Notes: a model not told the origin generated them from the letters alone. DNA of 64,000 nt from Skermanella sp. TT6 (GCF_016653635.2 NZ_CP067422.1:378001-442000), one strand, 5' to 3'; positions 16,520-25,648 are shown, counted from the stretch's first letter. Numbers and translations are program-made.

Positions 16520-17296
16520 ATGCCACTCATCGCTTCATACGCCATGGCGGTCACCCTCGTTGCCGCCTGGCTCGCCTGGCGCCTGCTTTCCCTGCGGGCG
16601 CGCCGCAAGAACCGGTCCGTCTTCGGACCCTGGCCGGTCCCGACCGTCGCCCTCGGCGCGTTCGATCCGGCCTTCAACGCCACCGAATTCGGTCCGGGGC
16701 TGGACGGCGAGGTGCATTTCATCAGCCAGGGCGACAGGCCGGCCGTGGGCGGCGTGTCCGACCTGGAAAGCTGGATATTGTCGGTGCTGGCGAAGCGCCG
16801 CACCCGGATCTTCGAGTTTGGCACCTGCACCGGCAAGACCACCTATCACCTTGCGCGCAACAGCCCCGCCGACGCGCGGATCGTCACGCTGACCCTGCCG
16901 CCGGAAGGGCACGGGGCCTACGCGGCGTCCGACAGGGACGACAAGGAGCATGGGGAGATCGCGCTTCGCGAATCCCGCTTCACGGAATTCCTGTACACGG
17001 GTACCGAAGCCGCCGGGAAGGTAGAGCAGCTCTACGGCGACAGCAAGGCGCTGGATGACGCACCCCATGCCGGCAGTTTCGACCTGATCTTCGTCGACGG
17101 GTCGCACGCCCATTCCTACGTGGTCAGCGACACGGAGAAGGCGCTGCGGATGGTAAGGCCGGGCGGCATCGTGCTGTGGCACGACTACCGGCCCAAGGTG
17201 CCGGGCGTGTTCCGGCACCTGAACGAGCTGTCGAAGCGGCTCCCCCTCGTCCATCTCGCCAGGACCTCGTTGGTGGCCTACCGCAAGCCGGGCTGA
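16520..17296 (+). CDS. Class I SAM-dependent methyltransferase with N-terminal membrane anchor
   Basis: The 258-residue protein starts with a hydrophobic anchor (residues 3-27) and then has a Rossmann fold: IFEFGTCTGKTTYHLA is motif I (SAM binding), FDLIFVDGSHAHSYV the motif II/IV region, and MVRPGGIVLWHDYRP motif V/VI, with an Asp-His pair as in Methyltransf_24 proteins often found with sugar or peptide substrates. Start ATG 16520 has ATAGGG upstream; an upstream in-frame ATG at 16484 would lie nearer the terminator and is less likely. The stop is six bases from the converging ICMT-like gene. Confidence 0.75.
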   Translation: MPLIASYAMAVTLVAAWLAWRLLSLRARRKNRSVFGPWPVPTVALGAFDPAFNATEFGPGLDGEVHFISQGDRPAVGGVSDLESWILSVLAKRRTRIFEFGTCTGKTTYHLARNSPADARIVTLTLPPEGHGAYAASDRDDKEHGEIALRESRFTEFLYTGTEAAGKVEQLYGDSKALDDAPHAGSFDLIFVDGSHAHSYVVSDTEKALRMVRPGGIVLWHDYRPKVPGVFRHLNELSKRLPLVHLARTSLVAYRKPG

Positions 17297-17302
17297 GGAC
17301 GC

Positions 17303-17776
17303 TCACAGCCAGCGTCGGACGCGGCGCCGGTACTCCGGATACTCGGCCGGGAACTTGGCGGCGAGGTAGCGTTCCTCCCGGCCGATCACGCCGTACCGGA
17401 TCACCGGCAGCAGCGGCACGAGCATGGCGAGCACCGGGACGCTGTCGAAACCGAGCGCGATCGCGGCCTGGAGCAGCGCCATGGCGAGATACATCGGGTT
17501 GCGCGTGCGGGCATAGATCCCGCCGGTGACCAGCGCGGTCGCCGGCTTCCACGGCTCCACATGGGTGCCGGCCCGCCCGAACAGCCGGATCGCCGCGGCG
17601 GCCAGCGCCAGGGCCGCGACGGCGAGCAGGCCGGCGAGCCCCAGGCGGAGACCGCCGGGCAGGCCGAACCCTACGGGGGCGACCCAGTGGTGAATCGCGA
17701 AGCCGATCGCGACGGCGCCCGCGAACAGCAGCGGCGGCGGCGCGATCACGCCGGGCTTGTCGGTTCCCGCGGTCAT
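17303..17776 (-). CDS. Isoprenylcysteine/phospholipid-type methyltransferase family membrane protein
   Basis: A 157-residue protein with about four membrane segments and the ICMT/PEMT signature GGIYARTRNPMYLAMAL followed by REERYLAAKFPAEYPEYRRR, where the RNPMY and E-E-x-YxxYxxRVxR motifs form the SAM-binding face inside the membrane. Bacterial members methylate small hydrophobic or isoprenoid acids; substrate here unknown. ATG 17776 follows GGGGAGGG eight bases upstream; upstream codons to 17869 lack a signal. Confidence 0.82.
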   Translation of the reverse strand: MTAGTDKPGVIAPPPLLFAGAVAIGFAIHHWVAPVGFGLPGGLRLGLAGLLAVAALALAAAAIRLFGRAGTHVEPWKPATALVTGGIYARTRNPMYLAMALLQAAIALGFDSVPVLAMLVPLLPVIRYGVIGREERYLAAKFPAEYPEYRRRVRRWL

Positions 17777-17989
17777 GCGGCGTTCCCTCCCCTTCCCGTC
17801 ATCCCCAGGAGGACGATCCTGGCACGGTCCCGCCGGACCGTTCCAGCCCGTTCGTTCAGGTACCGGCATGCCTTATCCCCCGGCCGTTCCGCGGAACCTC
17901 GGGCGGTCCGTCATGTTTTTGTGCGGTGCGAAGTGGTCGGGCTGGAGCCAGCTCGACGTCAGCTATCGAATGACATAGGGGCGACTGGA

Positions 17990-18805
17990 ATGACCACATC
18001 GATCATCGGACTTTTCGAAGACGGCGACATCGCCGCCGACGTGATCGGCGAGCTTGCCGGCGACGGTTTCGACAAGGAGGCGATGGAGATCCTGCAGGGC
18101 GCGCCCGCGGACGGGATTTCCGAACGCCTGCTGGAGGCCGGTTACGACGAGGGGCAGGCCCAGCGCTATGCCGACGCGATGCAGCGGGGCGGCGCGCTGG
18201 TGGTCGCCGAGACCGACGACGACAGGGCGGACGACGCCCTGGCCGTCATGCGCCGCTTCGGGGCGCTGACTCCGGAGGCGCTGGCCGAGCGTATGGACGA
18301 GCGCGCGGCGCGCGAGGCGGAGCAGGCCGAGGCGGAGCAGGAAGAGGAACAGGAAGAGGCGGAGCGCGCCCAGGTGATCGAGGAGGAGCTGGAGGTCGGC
18401 AAGGAGCGGACCACCGGCGGCAAGCGCCTGAAGGTGACGGTCAGCGAACGCGAGGTCGAGCAGACGATCAACCTGCGCGGCGAGAGCGTCGAGGTCGAGC
18501 GCAGCCGGGTGGATCGCGACCTGACCCCGGAGGAACTGGACCATGCCTTCGAGGAGCGCACCATCGAGATGACCGAGACCCGCGAGCGGCCGGTCGTCGC
18601 CAAGCGCGCCCACGTCGTCGAGGAAGTCGTCCTGACCCGGCACAGCAACGAGCACGAGGAGACCGTCAGCGGCACCGTGCGCCGCCAGGACGTGATGGTC
18701 GAGGACATGGGCTTCAGCGGCTCGTCGCAGGGGCGGTCCGGTTCGGCCAAGGCGGCGAAGCCGTCGAGGTCGAAACCTGCCCGGCCGAAGGCGCGGGAGG
18801 CCTGA
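17990..18805 (+). CDS. YsnF/AvaK-type stress protein (DUF2382)
   Basis: The 271-residue product has an N-terminal region with a general-stress-type fold (MTTSIIGLFEDGDIAADVI), a strongly acidic coiled-coil-prone linker (residues 100-140, EAEQEEEQEEAERAQ), and a C-terminal DUF2382 domain (IEEELEVGKERTTGGKRLKV, EERTIEMTETRERPVVAKRA, VVEEVVLTR). This domain is found in YsnF-like proteins induced by stress, with unknown biochemistry. The tail is basic (SKPARPKAREA). ATG 17990 follows a GGGGCGACTGGA purine-rich stretch. A repeat-rich region begins just after the stop. Confidence 0.82.
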   Translation: MTTSIIGLFEDGDIAADVIGELAGDGFDKEAMEILQGAPADGISERLLEAGYDEGQAQRYADAMQRGGALVVAETDDDRADDALAVMRRFGALTPEALAERMDERAAREAEQAEAEQEEEQEEAERAQVIEEELEVGKERTTGGKRLKVTVSEREVEQTINLRGESVEVERSRVDRDLTPEELDHAFEERTIEMTETRERPVVAKRAHVVEEVVLTRHSNEHEETVSGTVRRQDVMVEDMGFSGSSQGRSGSAKAAKPSRSKPARPKAREA

Positions 18806-18814
18806 GACGGGGGT

Positions 18815-18856
18815 GGCCCCCGGGGGGGCATGTCATCAAACGTCATGACGGCGGCG
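18815..18856 (+). repeat. Dispersed short repeat, copy 1 (CATGTCA..GTCATnA.GGCGGC family)
   Basis: A CCCCCGGGG block followed by CATGTCATCAAACGTCATGA and GGCGGC. Related blocks occur at 19280, 21449 and 21679. Confidence 0.7.
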
Positions 18857-18889
18857 GCACCGGGAGTGCTTCGCTTTTCGTCCCTTTTC

Positions 18890-19216
18890 GTCATGCGCGG
18901 GCTTGACCCGCGGCTGTCCGGCACGGCGATTGCCAATCAACCCCAAGCTGATGCTCAGGATACTTCATCTTCCCTTTATCGTCATGCCCGGACTTGATCC
19001 GGGCATCTCCAGCCACGGAGCCTCGGTGAGACCTGCGAGACGATGGCCGGATCAAGTCCGGCCATGACGAAAAAGTGGTGTTTCCACCTGGAATTCAGGC
19101 TTGTGAGCGGCAGGCAACAAACGTGCCGGACAGTCGTGGGCTTGACCCGCGCATCCACGCGCAGACTGCCGTGGTGAAGCTTGCGCGAGGATGGCCGGGT
19201 CAAGCCCGGCCATGAA
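18890..19216. repeat. Cluster of REP-like palindromes
   Basis: Palindromic units built on ATGnCCGGnCTTGAyCCGG occur at 18890-18913, 18981-19010, 19041-19069, 19133-19156 and 19189-19216. The second and third, and the fourth and fifth, are arranged head-to-head with about 30 bp between them, like bacterial interspersed mosaic elements. No gene is seen between 18806 and 19335. Related units occur at 21538-21568, 35306-35395 and 44469-44494. Confidence 0.85.
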
Positions 19217-19279
19217 GAACATGAAGACCATGAAGAAATGGGGGTATTCTCGGCGCCTGGCGACGTGTCCGTGCGTCTG

Positions 19280-19366
19280 CTCCCCCCGGGGTCATGTCAG
19301 CGAATGTCATCAAACGGCGGCACGCCCCGGTTCCCCTATTCACGCTGCAAAGATCCGGCACCGGAG
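19280..19366 (+). repeat. Dispersed repeat copy 2, running into the peptidase 3' end
   Basis: The block from GCTCCCCCCGGGGTCATGTC onward through the peptidase stop codon to about 19366 is nearly identical to 21679-21762. The match therefore crosses from intergenic DNA into coding DNA, which is best explained by duplication of the whole gene end. Confidence 0.8.
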
Positions 19367-21015
19367 TCCTCCAGCGTCCGCCTCGCGATCCCGCCGACCA
19401 GGTCGGGCAGGACGTCGAAACCGTAGGAGACGCACAGGCGTTCCAGCGGGGTGTGGTAGTCGCGGCCCCAGGGTCCCGCGTTGACGATGGGGACTCCGCC
19501 GAGCGCCGGACCATCGGGCCAGGCGATGCCGGCGCCCCAGGGCGGGGTGTTGGCGGCGATGACGGGGATGGCGGCCTCGTCCGCCTGGCCCAGGAAGCTC
19601 ATGTCCGAGATGCCGGGGAAATAGCGCAGAAGCCGGATCGTGGTGCCGTGGCGCCGGGCGACTTCGGCGGCGGCCTCGGCGCAGGCGGTTTCCAGCCGGC
19701 GCGCCGCCGGGTCTTCCCCCAGGCTGGTCGCGAGATACGGCATCGACGCGAAGCCCAGGACGATCGCGGGGCCGGACCGGCCGCTCAGGTCCCAGGCGCG
19801 TTCGGTGACGATCCGGCTCTGTTCCGGCAGGTCGAGGCCGCGCCCTGCGGCATCGCGGGCCGCCTCCGCCAGGGCTTCGGCGGCGGCCGGTCCCCGGCGC
19901 TCGACCTCCTGCCGGAGCACGTCGAAGGTCAGCACCGGCACTTCGCCCGCCGGGGTGCCGTGCCGCTCGCCGAGCCGGTCCGTGAAGCCGCGCGCCGCCC
20001 GGCCGGCGAGGCGCGCCACGATGCCCAGCACCTCGGCCGGGCCGCGCCGCTGGGTCATGACGTTCCAGAACATCCAGACCCGCTCGGGCGTGGTGACGTT
20101 GTAGCCCTGCTTGGTGTCCTTCATGCCGAGCAGGGTCACCCCGGCGGTGACCTCCTCCCCGCTGTCGCCCCGGGTGCGTTCCAGCAGGTCGGGCGCCCAT
20201 TCCATCTCGGCCGCCAGAGCGCCGGCCAGCGCGCAGGCGCCCAGGCCGCGGAAGGCGTCGGAGGCGTGGGTCGCGCGGCCGACCACCAGGGCGCTGGGCA
20301 GAAGCTTGCCGATGGTGCCCAGGGCCACCGCCCGCCCCTCGCTGCCGTCGCCGTCCTCCACCAGGGCGTCCAGGTTGACCGCGGCGACGATCTCCAGCCC
20401 CCGGTCGCGGCCCAGGCCGGCCAGGGAGGCCGCGGCGGCGCGGGCGCCGTCGGAGTTGACCTCCTCGTCCGGCACGGCCAGGAACAGCAGGCTGCCCGGA
20501 TAGTCCGGATCAGTCGCGGCCTCCTCCATCGCCGCCAGCCCGGCGGCGAGCCCGGCCTTCATGTCCAGCAGCCCGCGGCCGGGCAGGAAGTCCGGCCCGT
20601 CCAGGTCGGCGAACGCCAGCCGTTCCGCCGGGGTCGCCGCCTCCCGGCGCAGCCGTTCCGCCAGGGCGGTTTTCAGCGCCTCCGGCCGGCAGGCGAGGGG
20701 CGACAGGTCGCCGTAGTCGTCGATCCCCACGGTGTCGAAATGCCCGGTCAGCACGACGGTGCGCGGCCCCCTGCCCCGCAGCAGCGCGCAGACGCAGGCC
20801 CGCGCGTGCCGCCCGCCCGGCACGGGGATGGTCCAGACGTCGCCGGGCCGGCCGCCGGATCGATCGCCGAGCCTGCCGTCGAACAGGGGGCTGGCGCGCA
20901 GCAGGTCCACCAGCCGCCCGGCGAACCCGGCCTCGTCGGCGGTTCCGGTCACGCTGGGGATTTCCGTCAGGGCGATGGCCCAGCGGGCGGCGGCGGTACC
21001 GGGGAGTGTGCTCAT
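19336..21015 (-). CDS. M20-family metallopeptidase (RocB-like)
   Basis: The 559-residue protein matches M20/M25/M40 zinc hydrolases of the long RocB type: VVLTGHFDTVGIDDYG (first zinc ligands His and Asp), GRGLLDMKAGLAAGLA (bridging Asp), LFLAVPDEEVNSDGA (catalytic Glu pair), and NAGPWGRDYHTPLERL near the C terminus with the last histidine. RocB was described with arginine utilisation in Bacillus; the bacterial activity is not firmly established. M20 dipeptidases are about 400-480 residues, so this is the extended form. I chose ATG 21015; the open frame continues 73 codons upstream through a repeat and is unlikely to be translated. A relic copy lies at 21679-21940. Confidence 0.88.
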   Translation of the reverse strand: MSTLPGTAAARWAIALTEIPSVTGTADEAGFAGRLVDLLRASPLFDGRLGDRSGGRPGDVWTIPVPGGRHARACVCALLRGRGPRTVVLTGHFDTVGIDDYGDLSPLACRPEALKTALAERLRREAATPAERLAFADLDGPDFLPGRGLLDMKAGLAAGLAAMEEAATDPDYPGSLLFLAVPDEEVNSDGARAAAASLAGLGRDRGLEIVAAVNLDALVEDGDGSEGRAVALGTIGKLLPSALVVGRATHASDAFRGLGACALAGALAAEMEWAPDLLERTRGDSGEEVTAGVTLLGMKDTKQGYNVTTPERVWMFWNVMTQRRGPAEVLGIVARLAGRAARGFTDRLGERHGTPAGEVPVLTFDVLRQEVERRGPAAAEALAEAARDAAGRGLDLPEQSRIVTERAWDLSGRSGPAIVLGFASMPYLATSLGEDPAARRLETACAEAAAEVARRHGTTIRLLRYFPGISDMSFLGQADEAAIPVIAANTPPWGAGIAWPDGPALGGVPIVNAGPWGRDYHTPLERLCVSYGFDVLPDLVGGIARRTLEDSGAGSLQRE

Positions 21016-21110
21016 GGAGTCGGTTCCGGCTTGCTGTTGGCGACGGGGCTGACGGGCGGGCCCGCTCGCCCGCGAGCATAGGGAGCATGCCGGGATGTGA
21101 CCAGTACCTT

Positions 21111-21268
21111 GAGCTGTACCCGATCTGGTGGATCCGCCCGAGACAGTCGATCCGATGCGTTGCGCCACGGGCTCGACCGACGATCGTCGGCCCGCATCAC
21201 CTCCGCCCTGCATCGAGCCGTAGGTTGCGCCCATGGCGCAACACGATGCGGCGCGTGGAACGGCCGGC
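21111..21268 (+). repeat. 150-bp dispersed repeat, copy A
   Basis: The element starts GAGCTGTACCCGATC and ends GGAACGGCCGG. It contains a palindromic pair: GATGCGTTGCGCCACGGG on the left and TAGGTTGCGCCCATGGCGCA on the right are reverse complements over most of their length. Copies B and C are at 48663-48819 and 54255-54372. Confidence 0.88.
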
Positions 21269-21448
21269 TAGGAGAACCGGAGCGGTTCCACCTGATCGGG
21301 TATCGCTCCAGGGGAGCAGGTTTCGATGCGATGGCTCGGCAGGCGGGGGAACGCTGGAACGGACGCCGGCCCGTCATGATGGCGGCGGCCGTCCACGCCG
21401 GTCCCTGTTCGGAGAAGGATGGTAGTCGCTTCGGTTTTCGTCGTGCGC

Positions 21449-21491
21449 CTGCTGCCCCCCGGGGGGCATGTCAGCAAACGTCATGACGGCG
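21449..21491 (+). repeat. Dispersed short repeat, copy 3
   Basis: Same block as copy 1: GCTGCCCCCCGGGGGGCATG followed by TCAGCAAACGTCATGACGGC. A REP-like unit (CGTCATGCGCGGGCTTGGAC) follows at 21538-21568. Between 21269 and 21678 no gene can be supported. Confidence 0.7.
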
Positions 21492-21678
21492 GCATACGCG
21501 GGTCTTCGTTCTGCACGGGACGGCGAGTGCTTCGCCTTTCGTCATGCGCGGGCTTGGACCCGCGCATCCACGCGCAAACGCCTCTGGCTTGGCACATCCT
21601 TGCCGGTCGGCCTTTGGGCAAGGTGCTGCCCCGACGGGACGGAAGTACCGGCGCCCGGTGCCGTAGCCGTGCGCCCGC

Positions 21679-21940
21679 TCCCCCCGGGTCATGTCAGCGA
21701 CTGTCATCAAACGGCCGCCCGTCCCGGTGTTCCTTATTCACGCTGCAAAGATCCGGCACCGGGGTGCGGCGCGGAGTGTGGCATAGAATGGTGAAGGAAT
21801 AGCTTCCTTACGGGGAGGCCGCAGCGCCGCCAGATCGCTCCGATCCCGCGTCTTCGGCTATGTTTCTTGCGGACGCGGGCCGGTCACGCTTGGGATTTCC
21901 GTCAGGGCGACGGCCGGGCGGGTGGGCGGCGGTGGTGCCG
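21679..21940 (-). pseudogene. Decayed second copy of the M20/RocB-like peptidase
   Basis: Two short matches to the intact peptidase gene survive in the expected order on the minus strand. 21679-21762 matches the 3' end and downstream flank of the intact gene (19280-19366). 21881-21940 matches its 5' end (20948-21001), encoding ALTEIPSVTG, the same as residues 16-25 of the intact enzyme. About 120 bp of unrelated or scrambled DNA separates them, where roughly 1.6 kb of gene should be. The simplest reading is an ancient tandem duplication followed by internal deletion. Confidence 0.7.
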
Positions 21941-21949
21941 GCCGGTAGC

Positions 21950-22318
21950 TTACAGGAGCTGGTCTGTCCGCCTCGGGTCCGGCCACGCGACCGCGATCAG
22001 CACCGGGCGGTCGTAGGCTGCCGTGCCGTCCGGCTCCGGCGCGAGCGGCACGGCGACGGCCTTGAGCATGCCGTCGCGCTCGGCGGCGCGGGGGCCGGGC
22101 GGAATCGGGCCGGAGGTCGCCGCCTGCGCCGCGGCGACGTCGAGGGTCAGGCGGCCGACCCGTTCCGCCTGGGCGCGGCTGGCCCAGCCGGTGCCGCGGA
22201 ATCCTTCGGGCAGGCCGAGCAGTTCGGCGGCCAGCGGGAACAGGGCGAGGAAATATGGCGGGTCGGCGCGCGGGCCGTCGCGGACCAGGACCAGGATCAG
22301 GCGGCGGCGGAACGGCAT
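21950..22318 (-). CDS. PAS-like (PF07310-type) hypothetical protein, start unclear
   Basis: From ATG 22318 there are 122 residues (FRRRLILVLVRDG, PPYFLALFPLAAELLGLPEG, DGMLKAVAVPLAPEPDG). The same frame is open upstream to about 22480 and reads CRWRTLNPQLDPLLTVWRHA, then HPRWSEIDGRLWMPF. That upstream part is the expected N-terminal half of a PF07310-type PAS protein. No ATG, GTG or TTG start is present there, so either an unusual start, coupling to the upstream 90-residue gene (whose stop lies at 22479), or a decayed 5' end must be assumed. Function unknown; such proteins are small single-domain sensors. Confidence 0.45.
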   Translation of the reverse strand: MPFRRRLILVLVRDGPRADPPYFLALFPLAAELLGLPEGFRGTGWASRAQAERVGRLTLDVAAAQAATSGPIPPGPRAAERDGMLKAVAVPLAPEPDGTAAYDRPVLIAVAWPDPRRTDQLL

Positions 22319-22478
22319 CCACAGGCGGCCGTCGATCTCGGACCAGCGCGGGTGGCGGCCCTCGCAGGGGCGCTGGGCGTGGCGCCAGACGGTGAGCAGC
22401 GGGTCGAGCTGGGGGTTCAGCGTGCGCCAGCGGCAGGCCGGGTAGCGGTAGGGGGCACGGGCGGGCGGCCCTTCGCGG

Positions 22479-22751
22479 CTATTGGACCCGGCCGGCGAGC
22501 GTCCCGCCCGCCGCCAGCATGGCCTTGAAGACGGCGCGGACGCGGTCGGCGCCGAGGCCGGAGGCGGCCATGCCGGCGGCGACCATGGCGGGGGTCGGCT
22601 CGGGCTCGATAACGGTCATCCCGGTGTCGCGCAGCAGGCCGACGACGTCCAGGGCGTGGGCCATGAGGGACGACGTGAGGGGCGACGGGGCGGCGGCGGT
22701 CTGGTCGGGGGACGGCGCGGTGCCGGGGGAATCGGCAGGATCGTTCTGCAT
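22479..22751 (-). CDS. Small hypothetical protein
   Basis: A 90-residue protein with a Pro/Ala/Asp-rich head and a helical second half (LTSSLMAHALDVVGLLRDTG, PTPAMVAAGMAASGLGADRV, FKAMLAAGG). The ATG at 22751 has GAAGG upstream. The helical part has no recognised domain. It immediately precedes the PAS-like frame on the same strand and may be co-transcribed with it. Confidence 0.6.
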   Translation of the reverse strand: MQNDPADSPGTAPSPDQTAAAPSPLTSSLMAHALDVVGLLRDTGMTVIEPEPTPAMVAAGMAASGLGADRVRAVFKAMLAAGGTLAGRVQ

Positions 22752-22888
22752 GCGGATCGGACCTTCAAGCACGGTCGGGAGAGTAGGCCAAGGGAGGGCG
22801 TCTTCCGGAAAGCGCCGGGCGCTCGCCGAAAGCGGGCCGGGAAACCCGGCCGGGCGGCCTGATGGGGTCTGCCGGAGCTTGGTCGCGG

Positions 22889-23038
22889 TCAGGAACCGCG
22901 GGGGGAGCGGCGCGGCCGGTGACGGTGCGGGACGGGAACGGGTGTTCCCGCCGCCGCAGGGATCGAGACCCCTGCGGCGGCGGAGAACAAAGATTGGCGC
23001 AGGAACGCGCCGGGTGTGGTATGGGCTTGCGTAGCCAT
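22889..23038 (-). CDS. Possible small protein containing a strong inverted repeat
   Basis: A 49-residue frame starting MATQAHTTPGAFLRQSLFSA at ATG 23038 with AAGGATC upstream. Its DNA includes an 11-bp perfect inverted repeat (22951-22961 and 22970-22980) around ATCGAGAC, which encodes part of AAAGVSIPAAAG. Translation signals are reasonable but the protein is unrecognised, and the hairpin may instead be the functional element. The rest of 22752-23317 shows no further gene. Confidence 0.35.
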   Translation of the reverse strand: MATQAHTTPGAFLRQSLFSAAAGVSIPAAAGTPVPVPHRHRPRRSPRGS

Positions 23039-23317
23039 CGATGAGATCCTTGACATGGTGCATCGTTGGTCAGGCCGGGTGGGGAGCTGGTAACTCCTTG
23101 CTCGGCCGCCTCGCGGGGTGCGACGGCACGCGAACAGTGCGCCGAATGCGGGCGCATTGTCAAATACTCTGGTAAGTGGGTGCGGGGATGGGTGCAGCAA
23201 CCGGGAGGGTGGTTGCGTGGTGGGAATGTCGCGTCAGTTTGCCGCTGGTTCCGGGTGGGGCTTGCTGGTCGCCCAGACCCTCTCGACGGCTGTATCGAAA
23301 GCTGGCACTCTGGCGCC

Positions 23318-23479
23318 ATGAAGCAGGTTTTTCATGACATAGAAGCCGGCCAGCTGCCTGACGAACTCAAGCGGCGCGGGATCACGCTCGACCGGCGTAT
23401 CCGCCTGGTGGTCGAAACGATCAAGGCTCGCCTTGCCGGAGGCAAAACCGAAAGCTTCCACTTTGAGATCGCGGTGTGA
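23318..23479 (+). CDS. Small hypothetical protein
   Basis: A 53-residue charged protein (MKQVFHDIEAGQLPDELKRR, then LVVETIKARLAGGKTESFHF). Length, charge and surroundings resemble small antitoxin-like proteins, but no toxin is adjacent and no family is recognised. The alternative in-frame upstream start at 23066 would add unlikely sequence. It lies at the border where base composition falls sharply into the AT-richer island. Confidence 0.5.
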   Translation: MKQVFHDIEAGQLPDELKRRGITLDRRIRLVVETIKARLAGGKTESFHFEIAV

Positions 23480-23570
23480 ATGGTTAATGCGAATTCCCAG
23501 TCACGGTGCTGTGCGATTAACGAGAACTCACAGTGGAGACAATCGCGGAATTTGTTGGAATTTCGCCGTT

Positions 23571-25640
23571 CTATGTATCTAACGTCTTTGCCACAGCAAC
23601 CGCATCTTTCATTTGCTCTTTTGCTACCGACCAACTGCTGAATTTTCCTGTAGTCCGTAAATGTACGGCGACTTTAAAGTAATCTTGGTGAATGGAAACA
23701 CGCCCCATCTCATACTCCTTCTCATTATCAGAAATGACTGCTGCAAACGCAAGCATGTAGGGATTGTCAAACCCCCGACGTACCGATGCACTCAGAACCT
23801 CAACAACAAGTGGAAGTGCTATAACACCAAACTCATCCTGCGCAAGCTGTGGCCCTCTTGCAACTTGTGTTAAGCACCCAGCCAAGTACGCTAAATCCGG
23901 AATAAGTCGAATTATAAATCTTCTGGCTCTTTTTACTTTAGAATCGCAAGACGTTGGTCTTTTCACATTTCCTTCATTCAAATTTATGAATGAGACAATA
24001 TTTCTCTCAATCACCGTCATCGGAGCACCCGAAAGCCAACTACGTAAAGCAATTAGTATTCCATCTTTAGCAACTAATCGTCTGCTTGATCCATCAACGT
24101 TACTGTACCCTCTACCAAAAATTTTCGTCAAATTCCAGGGGCGGAGTATTGCATCGAAATCCTCATTGTGATTTATTAATATATTCAAAGCAAATTCCAT
24201 CCAGGCAAAAGAAGAATTACCAAGTTGACCGATGGCACCGTCAATGGATGTTGCTAAGCTATCGAGGAAACCGCGACCGACTCCCATACGACCTGCAAGC
24301 AAATCTATCCAATCCAGTTTAGCTCTGACGTCAGAAACCTCAGCTGCATCTCTTACCGTTTTACATAAACCAGTTACCCATTCTTCAGCACTGTCGTTGC
24401 CGCTATTGGAGAACCTCCGGAAGTAGGAAAGTGACCTTCGTAGTGTTCCTTCTAGCTTTGTGTTTTCGTCTGCCATTGGGTGAGCTAAATGTACTACTCT
24501 CCGAAATAAATATTCTGCTTCCTCAGATCTTTCACCATGAACTTCAATGTAATCTTTCAATAACTCGATGGGGTCGTTGATTATGAGGCATTGATCATGA
24601 TCAGAAAATATAGTGTCGAGAATGCTATTCTCTGCAACGCGCGACCCGGCTGGGCTGAAAGTTATGATATCGCCTGGAATAACTATAGCTAATCCAGTTG
24701 CAGATAGACCTGCGCGTCCAGCGCGTCCAAGTGCATTGAGTATTTCATGAGAAGGAAGGACAAAGCGAAACTTTTTTTGCTGCTCAGGATCATCTTCGTC
24801 AGCTTTGTCGTCAATGCGATCAGTTCCAGCAAGCAATACTAATTGACATGGTAGATTTAGCCCTTGTGCTAGAGTTGATGTCGCTGCAAGAACTTTGAGT
24901 TCAGAACTTTTGTCTTGATACACTGTTTCAATCAACATTCTTTCTTCAGGAAGCAACTCTCCATGATGTACTGCAGCATATCCACAGGAACAATCATATA
25001 TAGCTGATTCCGATCCCGCCTCAAAGATTGCCTGTCTGCGCCACGCAATCTGCCGGTCACTAAGTTCATGTTTTACTTTCGGAAAAGACTCTATTATTTT
25101 TTTCATAATACTGCACGTAGATGTGACGCTTTCTGCAAATACAAGTACTTTTAGCCCTTTCTTCACGCCAGCTATTGCTATAGCCGAGGCCACTTCATTC
25201 CGGTTGGCTGTGAGCCACCGTCCGCGTGTGTTTGAACCAACACCCAATGTAATATTTGAACCGGTAATACGCGATATCAACCGTGTCTCTCGAAGACCTG
25301 GATGCCATCCTGGGCGGAGACTGAACAACGCGTGCGGATGAGCATGCATGCTTTTTTTAATCTCTTTTGGAACGCTGGAGGGTTTGGTTGAATTGTATGT
25401 CGAGGAAAGGCGGGAATTAAGATAATCTGTTTCATCGCTGTTGTAAACTACACATCCACGAGCTTGTCGAGTTGGCTTCCATTGATCCGAAAAACTTTGG
25501 CATTTACCAGATGTAATTGTTTGAAGCCATGCTGCTAGCTCATTGCCATTCTTTACCATTGCTGATACCAAAAGAAGATCTGATTTAGGACATTCCTTTG
25601 TGAATTCAAGAAGGCACAGCATTGCATCTATGCTCCGACG
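23571..25640 (-). pseudogene. C-terminal part of an IS-disrupted Ski2-like helicase (HamB-like)
   Basis: This frame carries the second half of a superfamily 2 helicase: LLVSAMVKNGNEL (motif III-like), LKVLVFAESVTSTCSIMKKI (motif IV region), LAATSTLAQGLNLPCQLVLL (motif V) and ILNALGRAGRAGLSATG (motif VI), then a long alpha-helical tail. It has no start of its own in the right place; the in-frame ATG at 25622 would lack the ATP-binding half. Joined across the IS element to 27106-28449 it gives one continuous 1137-residue frame. Base composition is clearly AT-richer than the surroundings, a sign of transfer. Confidence 0.88.
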
Positions 25641-25648
25641 GTTTATTT
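25641..25648. repeat. Target-site duplication, left copy (GTTTATTT)
   Basis: The 8-bp GTTTATTT directly abuts the left inverted repeat of the IS66-family element and is repeated at 27106-27113. Eight base pairs is the usual duplication for IS66 elements. Confidence 0.95.

Noticed and set aside
18806..19335. Short open frames between the stress protein and the peptidase
   Set aside because: They coincide with REP-like palindromes and show no ribosome binding site or conserved protein pattern.
23571..25622. Stand-alone helicase-like gene starting at ATG 25622
   Set aside because: It lacks the ATP-binding half. The IS junction analysis shows it is the 3' part of one interrupted gene, so I list it as a pseudogene fragment.
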